This document shows positions 16,591-22,375 of a DNA stretch of 22,375 nt, piece by piece; the first letter of the stretch is position 1, and every line of letters begins with the position of its first letter. Under the pieces are notes generated by a model, which saw only the letters and a list, made by a program, of their open reading frames with translations, was not told the DNA's origin and ran no database searches. The position numbers were made by a program, and so were the translations under genes. This DNA is from Gammaproteobacteria bacterium (GTDB taxonomy: Bacteria; Pseudomonadota; Gammaproteobacteria; Xanthomonadales; Xanthomonadaceae), in contig JANYBA010000382.1 of assembly GCA_025360985.1 (NCBI GenBank), positions 1 through 22,375 on the forward strand. Reading direction: 5' to 3'.

Positions 16591-19551
16591 ATGGCCAAGG
16601 CATCCAAGCATGCGTTGATGACCGACAGCGGCCCGTTCCTGCGCGAGCTGCTCGGCGCCCAGGACATGGCGGCCCTCGCCGGCATCGCCAAGCGCGTACT
16701 CGAAGAGCTGGGCCTGGAACACGTTGAGGTGATCTGGAGCCCCCTGCCCGGCGGCAACGAGCGCTGGCATACGCTTAGCGGCAAGCTGCCCACCGCCTCG
16801 ACCCAGGGCCTGCTGGAAAAAGCCCGGCGCGAAGGCCGGCGCGGCCCGCTGACGCGCGACGACGCGGCGCAGTCCGGAGAATTCGTGCAAATGCTGGCGC
16901 AGAACGCCGGCCTGTGGATGGCGGTCGCGGCCACCGTGGTCGGCGGCCGGGCGGCGCCGGAATGGCAGGAGTGGCTGCATCCGCTGGCGCAACGCTGCCT
17001 GTCCCTGTTGCATACCTTGCGGCTGCAGGTGGACGTCGAACGGCTCGCCAACGCCGAGCGCCTGCAGCGCGCGCTGTACACCATCAGCGACATCGTCAGT
17101 TCCGACCTGAGCACCGCCGAAGTGCTCAACAGCCTGCACCAGGTGGTCGGCCGGCTGATGTATGCCGAGAACTTCTACATCGTCCGCTTCGATCCAGCGT
17201 TGGAGACGATGCGCTTCATCTATTTCGCCGACAGCCACGACCTTTACCCGCCGGCGCCGGAGCAGGTGTTCGTGCCGGAGGAGATGCGCAACAGCCTGAC
17301 CCTGGCCATGCTCCGGCACGGCAAGCCGCTGCGCGGCGCCTCCGTGAATATTCGCGCCAAGATGCACTTGGCCCAGGAAGACCTGCTCGGTCCAGACAGC
17401 GTCGACTGGCTGGGCGTGCCGATCGTCGAGGACGGCGTGGTCCGCGGCGGCGTGGTGGTGCAAAGCTACGACACCGCCGTGCGTTACAGCGAAGACGACC
17501 AGGCCCTGCTCGGCTACGTCGCCCAGCACCTGCTCAGCGCGCTGTCGCGGCGCGAATTGCAGGAAGAACTCGAGCGCCGGGTCGATTCCCGCACCCGCGA
17601 ACTGCGCGAGGAAATCCACGAACGCCAGCGCGGCGAAAAATTGCAGCGCGCGCTGTACCGGATCGCCGAGCTGTCGACCAGCAGCGACAGCTTGCAATCG
17701 TTCTACGCGTCGGTCCACGAGATCGTCGGCGAGCTGCTCGACGCCCGCAACTTCTACATCGCCCTGCTCGAGGCCAACGGCACCGAGATCGACTTCCCGT
17801 ATTCGGTCGACGACCGCGACACCCTCCCGCCGCGGCGCGTGCTTGGTCGCGGTTTGAGCGAATACGTCTTGCGCACCGGCCGGCCGCTGCTGACCCAGCG
17901 CGCCGACGTCGACGCACTTGAAGCCGCCGGCGAAGTGGTCGTGACCGGAACCAAGTCGGTCTGCTGGCTGGGCGTGCCCTTGCAGATCGCCGGCAAGGTG
18001 GTCGGCCTGATCGCGGTGCAAAGTTATACGCCCGATTACGTGTACACCTCGCGCGACGAGGAACTGCTCAGTTTCGTCTCTTTCCACATCGCCAACGCGC
18101 TCGAGCGCCGGCAGGTGCAGGATTCGTTGCGCCTGGCCAATGCCGAACTGGAACTGCGCGTGAGCACCCGCACCAGCGAGCTGGCCGATACCAACCGCGA
18201 ACTGCGCAACCAGATCCGCGTGCGCGAAAGGGTCGAGGACAAGCTCAAGCACGAGGCCATGCACGACGCCCTGACCGGCCTGCCCAACCGCAACCAGCTG
18301 TTGAACACTCTGCAGCAGACCTTGGCGCGATACCGGCGCGATCCCGACCAGGTCTTCGCCGTGCTGTTCCTCGACCTCGACCGCTTCAAAGTCGTCAACG
18401 ATTCGGTCGGCCATCTGGTCGGTGACGAATTGCTCAAGGAAGCCGCGCGCCGGATCAGCCACTGCATCCGCGCGCCCGATTCGGTCGCCCGGCTCGGCGG
18501 CGACGAATTCGCCGTCGTCATCGACCTCATCCACGAGCCGACCGACGCGATCCTGGTCGCCGAACGGCTGATCCGCAGCCTGACCGAGCCGATGCGCATC
18601 GCCGGCAAGGAGCTTTACACCTCGGCCAGCATCGGCATCGCCCTGGCCCACGACCGCTACCGGCAGCCGGAAGAACTGCTACGCGACGCCGACGTCGCCA
18701 TGTACCGCGCCAAGGCCGCGGGGCGGCAGCGCTTCGCCCTGTTCGACGAATACCTGCACGAGGACGCGCTGCGCCAGCTCGAACTCGAAGGCGACCTGCG
18801 CCGCGCCCTGCTGCGCGAGGAATTCGTGCCTTATTACCAGCCGATCGTCCGCCTGTCCGACGGCGCCACGGTCGGCTTCGAGGCGCTGCTGCGCTGGCTG
18901 CACCCCGAGCGTGGCTGCGTGTATCCGGCCGACTTCCTGCCGACCGCCGAAGAGACCGGCATGCTGGCGCAGATCGACTGGCAGATCTACGAACAGGTCT
19001 GCCGCGACATCCGCCGCCTCGATTCGGCCGGCGCCTACGTGGCGATCAATGCTTCGCCGCGGCACCTGCGTACGCCCGATTTCGCCGACCGCCTGCTCGG
19101 CCTGCTGACCATCCACGGCGTCCGCCCGGAAGCGCTGCGCCTGGAGATCACCGAAGGCGCGTTGCTGGAAAACCCCGAGCAGGTCGAGCAATGCCTGGCG
19201 CAGCTGAGCATCGCCGGCGTGCACACCCTGTTCGACGATTTCGGCACCGGTTATTCCTCGCTGTCCTACCTGCACCGCTTCTCGCTGTTCGGACTGAAGA
19301 TCGATCGCTCCTTCGTCGTCGCCCTGCAACAGGGCGAGAGCGGCGGCAGCACGGCGATCATCCGCGCGATCCGGCTGATGGCCGATTCGCTCGGGCTGGA
19401 AGTGGTGGCCGAAGGCATCGAGACCGAGGACCAGCGCCAGCAACTGCGCCTGCACGGCCTCACCCTGGGCCAGGGCTATCTGTTCGCGCGGCCGGTGCCG
19501 ATCGACGAGATCGACGCCCGCCATTTCACCCGGGCGATTCCGCGACGCTGA
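16591..19551 (+). CDS. Cyclic-di-GMP signalling protein with GAF-GAF-GGDEF-EAL domains
   Basis: 986 residues, cytosolic, with no membrane helices. An N-terminal region (1-150) is followed by GAF1 (about 156-315), a coiled coil (320-350), GAF2 (350-505), a second coiled coil (508-552), GGDEF (552-715) and EAL (730-970). The diguanylate cyclase motif is an intact GGDEF (636-640), with an inhibitory site RAPD (627-630) five residues before it. The phosphodiesterase set looks complete: FEALLRW (Glu 764), ITEGALLENP, DDFGTGYSS (882-890), LKIDRSFV and VVAEGIETEDQ. Synthesis and breakdown of c-di-GMP are therefore both possible, with GAF ligands choosing. The two GAF-plus-coil units resemble each other. 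The ATG at 16591 has no Shine-Dalgarno and follows an AT-rich patch; a later ATG at 16618 is an alternative. It ends 4 nt from the convergent epimerase gene. Confidence 0.93.
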   Translation: MAKASKHALMTDSGPFLRELLGAQDMAALAGIAKRVLEELGLEHVEVIWSPLPGGNERWHTLSGKLPTASTQGLLEKARREGRRGPLTRDDAAQSGEFVQMLAQNAGLWMAVAATVVGGRAAPEWQEWLHPLAQRCLSLLHTLRLQVDVERLANAERLQRALYTISDIVSSDLSTAEVLNSLHQVVGRLMYAENFYIVRFDPALETMRFIYFADSHDLYPPAPEQVFVPEEMRNSLTLAMLRHGKPLRGASVNIRAKMHLAQEDLLGPDSVDWLGVPIVEDGVVRGGVVVQSYDTAVRYSEDDQALLGYVAQHLLSALSRRELQEELERRVDSRTRELREEIHERQRGEKLQRALYRIAELSTSSDSLQSFYASVHEIVGELLDARNFYIALLEANGTEIDFPYSVDDRDTLPPRRVLGRGLSEYVLRTGRPLLTQRADVDALEAAGEVVVTGTKSVCWLGVPLQIAGKVVGLIAVQSYTPDYVYTSRDEELLSFVSFHIANALERRQVQDSLRLANAELELRVSTRTSELADTNRELRNQIRVRERVEDKLKHEAMHDALTGLPNRNQLLNTLQQTLARYRRDPDQVFAVLFLDLDRFKVVNDSVGHLVGDELLKEAARRISHCIRAPDSVARLGGDEFAVVIDLIHEPTDAILVAERLIRSLTEPMRIAGKELYTSASIGIALAHDRYRQPEELLRDADVAMYRAKAAGRQRFALFDEYLHEDALRQLELEGDLRRALLREEFVPYYQPIVRLSDGATVGFEALLRWLHPERGCVYPADFLPTAEETGMLAQIDWQIYEQVCRDIRRLDSAGAYVAINASPRHLRTPDFADRLLGLLTIHGVRPEALRLEITEGALLENPEQVEQCLAQLSIAGVHTLFDDFGTGYSSLSYLHRFSLFGLKIDRSFVVALQQGESGGSTAIIRAIRLMADSLGLEVVAEGIETEDQRQQLRLHGLTLGQGYLFARPVPIDEIDARHFTRAIPRR

Positions 19552-19555
19552 ACCG

Positions 19556-20533
19556 TCACCGGGGCCGCAGCATGCCTTCGCTGCGCATCCAGGCAATCAT
19601 GTCGGCCAGCAGCGTGTCGAGCTCGGTCTCGCGGTAGTCGAGCAGCCGCATCGCCTTGCCCGAATCCACGCGCAACTCGTGGCAGGTGAAGGTTGCCGCT
19701 TCCGGCGTCACCAGCGGCTCGCGCCGCGTGATTCGCGAGACGCCGTCAAGGACGCGCGCATAAGCGAGCATCAGCCAGGCCGGCATCGCCCGCGCGGGCG
19801 TCTTGCGCCCGAGCTGGGCGCCGATCTTGTGAACCAGCTCCAGGAAGCTCGCATGCGGGCCCCCGAACAAAAAGGTTTCCCCGAACGCCTGCCGCTGCCA
19901 GGCGCGGACCTGGGCCTTGGCGATCTCGCGCACGTCGGCGAAGGAACCGAGCCCGGGCGGCGCGCCCGGCAATTTGCCCTGATCAATCACCAGGATCATC
20001 GTCGCCCAGTTGTGGCGATCGCCCGGGCCGAGGATGTGCCCGGGTTGGAAGATCACGAATGGCAAGCCGGAGCCACGCACCTCGAGTTCGGCCTGCATCT
20101 TGGTCCGTTCGTAGTTGATCCAGCTCTCCAGGCCGCGCTGCGGCACGTCCTCGCGCAGCACGCCGTGCACGAGGTGCGAATAGGTCGCCACGCTCGAGGT
20201 GTGCAGGAAGGCGCCGACACCAGCGGCCTTGGCGGCCGCCAGCAGATTCTGCGCGCCGCCGACGTTGGTGCGCGTCTGCGCGGCATTGTTCCGCGACCAG
20301 GTGTTGGTGTCGGCAGCGGCATGGAAAACCGCGTCGACGCCAGCCATCGCCTTGCCCAGCGCGGCGGCGTCGGTCACGTCGGCGCGCACCGGCGTCCCGC
20401 CGGCAGCGACGATCGCGGCGTCCGATTCCGGGCGTCGCGACAGTGCGCGCACGTCGTGGCCGGCCGCCTTGAGTTCGCGCAGCAGGTGTCCGCCCAGGAA
20501 GCCGCTGGCGCCGGTCAGGAACACGGTGGACAT
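19556..20533 (-). CDS. NAD(P)-dependent epimerase/dehydratase (extended SDR, dihydroflavonol-reductase-like)
   Basis: 325 residues from the ATG at 20533, chosen because GGGGAG lies 7 nt upstream and because [18 protein letters not shown] places the Rossmann motif at the very N terminus. The cofactor loop TGASGFLG spans 7-14. Asp in ADVTD and HAAAD follow the extended-SDR pattern. The catalytic residues are Ser 113/114 (HTSSVATYS), Tyr 141 and Lys 145 (YERTK). [11 protein letters not shown] and [10 protein letters not shown] are typical of the dihydroflavonol-4-reductase-like, hopanoid-associated or steroid-dehydrogenase-like group. The substrate cannot be told: sugar nucleotide, sterol or aldehyde are options. 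It is divergent from rsmG, with paired ATTCGAAT palindromes just upstream of the start. Confidence 0.85.
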   Translation of the reverse strand: MSTVFLTGASGFLGGHLLRELKAAGHDVRALSRRPESDAAIVAAGGTPVRADVTDAAALGKAMAGVDAVFHAAADTNTWSRNNAAQTRTNVGGAQNLLAAAKAAGVGAFLHTSSVATYSHLVHGVLREDVPQRGLESWINYERTKMQAELEVRGSGLPFVIFQPGHILGPGDRHNWATMILVIDQGKLPGAPPGLGSFADVREIAKAQVRAWQRQAFGETFLFGGPHASFLELVHKIGAQLGRKTPARAMPAWLMLAYARVLDGVSRITRREPLVTPEAATFTCHELRVDSGKAMRLLDYRETELDTLLADMIAWMRSEGMLRPR

Positions 20534-20550
20534 GGCGGGGCTCCCCTTCA

Positions 20551-20571
20551 ATTCGAATCGCATTCGAATCG
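20551..20571. promoter_or_regulatory. Tandem ATTCGAAT palindromes, one helical turn apart
   Basis: ATTCGAATCG occurs at 20551-20560 and again at 20562-20571, so two ATTCGAAT palindromes are spaced by 11 bp. They lie 18-38 bp upstream of the epimerase ATG and within the 64-bp divergent region to rsmG. This spacing puts both sites on one face of the helix, as in many repressor operators. The cognate regulator is unknown. Confidence 0.45.
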
Positions 20572-20597
20572 GCAGTCTACCGAGACAATCGTGGACA

Positions 20598-21251
20598 ATG
20601 CCCGCGATGACCACGCCTTCGCCATTGCTGCCGGAACTGGAATCGGGCCTGGACGCGCTGGCGCTGCCGCGCGCGCTGGCGCCGCGCCTGCTCCACTACC
20701 TCGCCCTGCTCGATCGCTGGAACCAGGCCTACAACCTGACCGCCGTGCGCGATCCGCGCGCGATGGTGTCCCGGCACCTGCTCGATTCGCTGGCCATGCA
20801 TCCGTTCGTCGGCGCCGGACCGCTGGCCGACCTGGGTACCGGGCCGGGCCTGCCCGGCATCCCGCTGGCGATCGCCCGCTCCGACCTGTCAGTGGCCCTG
20901 ATCGAAAGCAATGGCAAGAAGACCCGCTTCCTGCGCGAGGCCGTGCGCAGCCTGGGCCTCGCCAATGCCCGGGTGATCGAAGCGCGCGCCGAAGCCGTGG
21001 CCGAACCGGGCGCCTACCAGGCGATCACCGCCCGCGCGCTGGACCGCCTCGCCGGAATCATCGCGGTCGGCGGCCACCTGTTGGCGCCGGGCGGCAGATT
21101 GTTGGCGCTCAAGGGCCAGCGCCCGATCGACGAGATTGCCGAGTTGCCACCGGGCTGGACCCTGGCCGGGGTGCACCGCCTGGCCGTTCCGGGACTCGCC
21201 GCCGAACGGCACCTGGTCGTGGTCACCCGGGACGCGGCCGACACGGCATAA
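20598..21251 (+). CDS. rsmG: 16S rRNA m7G527 methyltransferase (GidB)
   Basis: Methylates N7 of G527 in 16S rRNA using S-adenosylmethionine; loss gives low-level streptomycin resistance in several bacteria. The protein is 217 residues from ATG 20598, or 214 from ATG 20607; neither start has a strong Shine-Dalgarno. Family signatures: [17 protein letters not shown], the HLLDSLA motif, the SAM loop [34 protein letters not shown], and late [28 protein letters not shown]. The tail [10 protein letters not shown] is usual. It lies directly upstream of parA, the conserved gid-par order near the replication origin. Its stop codon sits inside a 14-bp inverted repeat. Confidence 0.95.
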   Translation: MPAMTTPSPLLPELESGLDALALPRALAPRLLHYLALLDRWNQAYNLTAVRDPRAMVSRHLLDSLAMHPFVGAGPLADLGTGPGLPGIPLAIARSDLSVALIESNGKKTRFLREAVRSLGLANARVIEARAEAVAEPGAYQAITARALDRLAGIIAVGGHLLAPGGRLLALKGQRPIDEIAELPPGWTLAGVHRLAVPGLAAERHLVVVTRDAADTA

Positions 21252-21257
21252 TTGCCG
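21244..21257. promoter_or_regulatory. Inverted repeat CGGCA-TAAT-TGCCG with embedded -10-like CATAAT
   Basis: A perfect 5+5 inverted repeat around TAAT covers the rsmG stop codon. CATAAT (21247-21252) matches TATAAT at 5 of 6 positions, so it may be a promoter core or operator for parA, 50 nt upstream of its start. A second small stem, CGTCC-GCC-GGACG (21261-21273), follows. Confidence 0.3.
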
Positions 21258-21305
21258 TCCCGTCCGCCGGACGCGGTGCGCCCGCGCACGAGCCAGGATG
21301 CCTGC

Positions 21306-22088
21306 ATGACCCGAATCATCGCCTTCGCCAACCAGAAGGGCGGCGTGGGCAAGACCACCACCGCCGTCAACCTCGCCGCCGCGCTGGCGCAGGCGCCGCG
21401 CAAGGTGCTGCTGGTCGACATCGATCCGCAGGGCAACGCGACCATGGGCGCGGGCGTGGACAAGCGGGCGCTGGAAAATTCGGTCACCGAGGTGCTGCTC
21501 GGCGAATGCGCGCCGCGTGATGCGCTCCTCGCTACCGCCGAAGGCTACGACCTGCTGCCCGGCAATGGCGACCTGACCGCGGTCGAGATCCAGTTGATGG
21601 ATGCGGCGGGGCGCGAAGGCAAGCTCAAGGCGGCGCTGGCCGCGCTCGACGGCAACCACTACGACTACATCCTGATCGACTGCCCGCCATCGCTGTCGCT
21701 GCTGACCTTGAACGCGCTCGCCGCCGCCGACGGCGTGATCGTGCCGATGCAGTGCGAGTACTACGCGCTCGAGGGGCTGAGCGCGCTGATCGAGACGATC
21801 GAAGCGCTCAAGCACAAACTCAACCCGCGCCTGGAGATCTTCGGCGTGGTCCGGACCATGTTCGACGTGCGCAACAACCTCGCCAATGCGGTGTCGGCCG
21901 AGCTGACCCAGCATTTCGGCGACCTGGTGTTCCGCTCGATCATCCCGCGCAACGTCCGCCTGGCCGAGGCGCCCAGCCACGGCCGCAGCATCGTCGGCTA
22001 CGACAAGGGCTCGCGCGGCGGCATCGCCTACCTGGGCCTGGCCGGCGAAATCATCCGGCGCGAGAAGCAGCACAAGGAGACAGCCTGA
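21306..22088 (+). CDS. parA: Chromosome-partitioning ATPase ParA (Soj)
   Basis: ATPase that binds DNA non-specifically and drives ParB-parS complexes apart during chromosome segregation. From the ATG at 21306, with AGGA 7 nt upstream, the protein is 260 residues, the usual chromosomal ParA length without an N-terminal DNA-binding extension. It has a deviant Walker A, NQKGGVGKTT (9-18), switch residues VDIDPQGN (37-44), Walker B LIDCPPSLSLLT, the CEYYALEGL segment, and SIIPRNVRLAEAPSHG(R)SI near the C terminus, all standard. The upstream open frame extension lacks family similarity. The stop overlaps the parB start by one base, so the two are translationally coupled. Confidence 0.97.
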   Translation: MTRIIAFANQKGGVGKTTTAVNLAAALAQAPRKVLLVDIDPQGNATMGAGVDKRALENSVTEVLLGECAPRDALLATAEGYDLLPGNGDLTAVEIQLMDAAGREGKLKAALAALDGNHYDYILIDCPPSLSLLTLNALAAADGVIVPMQCEYYALEGLSALIETIEALKHKLNPRLEIFGVVRTMFDVRNNLANAVSAELTQHFGDLVFRSIIPRNVRLAEAPSHGRSIVGYDKGSRGGIAYLGLAGEIIRREKQHKETA

Positions 22089-22375
22089 TGTCGATCAAGA
22101 AGCGCGGGCTCGGCCGCGGCCTCGAGGCGCTGCTCGGCGGCCGCGCCGCCGCCGCGCCGGTCGAGGAAGCGTCCGGCGAAGTCCTGCGCCATCTTGCCGT
22201 CGGCCTGCTGCAACCGGGCCGCTTCCAGCCGCGCACCGGCATGGACGGCGAGCGCCTGGCCGAGCTCGCCGATTCCATCCGTTCGCAAGGCGTGATCCAG
22301 CCGATCGTCGTGCGTGAAATCGGCAAGGGCCGTTTCGAGATCATCGCCGGCGAGCGTCGCTGGCGCGCCGCTCAG
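22088..22375 (+). CDS. parB: Chromosome-partitioning protein ParB (Spo0J), N-terminal part cut by window edge
   Basis: CTP-dependent clamp that loads at parS sites and partners ParA. The first 96 codons are present, starting with ATG 22088-22090 that shares an A with the parA TGA. The N terminus SIKKRGLGRGLEALLGG is the ParA-stimulating peptide of chromosomal ParB. Next come the beginning of the ParB/Srx domain, LQPGRFQPRTGMD, LAELADSIRSQGVIQPIVVR, and the CTP-binding AGERRWRAA, where the window ends. The HTH and dimer domains are outside. No stop or frameshift is visible. Confidence 0.95.
   Translation, partial: MSIKKRGLGRGLEALLGGRAAAAPVEEASGEVLRHLAVGLLQPGRFQPRTGMDGERLAELADSIRSQGVIQPIVVREIGKGRFEIIAGERRWRAAQ

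Noticed and set aside
16555..18651. A 698-codon minus-strand open frame opposite the GAF-GGDEF gene
   Set aside because: Low-complexity Gln/Val/Ala-rich translation and a confident gene on the other strand.

Overview
The window is a gene-dense, high-GC chromosomal segment from a gammaproteobacterium, most likely of the order Xanthomonadales (Lysobacterales). The placement rests on an XanB2/Hyg5-type chorismatase, a Mg-type HemB, an rsmG-parA-parB block, a TolB-like/TPR membrane protein of a kind common in that order, and a C-loop small RNA candidate downstream of polA that resembles Xanthomonas sX13. No database search was possible, so genus is not assigned.

Layout, left to right. Positions 1-1859 hold the 3' part of polA (proofreading and polymerase domains); its first codons overlap a dispersed palindrome whose second copy lies at 14623-14649. 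Positions 1860-2113 hold three consecutive hairpins, each presenting CCCC in its loop, the last being a textbook terminator: a probable trans-acting sRNA. hemF (minus) is divergent from a two-gene unit (plus) of a chorismatase and an exported alkaline-phosphatase-superfamily protein with ATGA overlap. That unit converges with xth, whose 3' end overlaps it. A cytochrome b561 gene follows, preceded by a perfect CRP/FNR-type palindrome, and is separated from prlC (minus) by four tandem copies of a 14-nt repeat.

The middle section has a cNMP-binding/patatin protein (plus), then a minus-strand pair of a TolB-like/TPR membrane protein and a coniferyl-aldehyde-type dehydrogenase. Next come a gamma carbonic anhydrase-like gene (plus) and the hemB-aroE pair (minus). 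A GAF-GAF-GGDEF-EAL cyclic-di-GMP protein (plus) converges on an NAD(P)-dependent epimerase-like gene (minus). The right end is rsmG-parA-parB (plus), with parB cut by the window edge; this trio normally lies near oriC.

Most genes are housekeeping (DNA replication and repair, heme, shikimate, chromosome partition). Two pathway links are visible: aroE feeds the shikimate route to chorismate, the substrate of the chorismatase; hemB and hemF are two steps of heme synthesis. The most notable non-coding signals are the sX13-like sRNA, the in-frame palindrome in polA, paired ATTCGAAT sites upstream of the epimerase gene, and a near-leaderless promoter at the chorismatase gene. No tRNA, rRNA, CRISPR array or intact insertion sequence was seen, and no intergenic stretch exceeds 300 bases.
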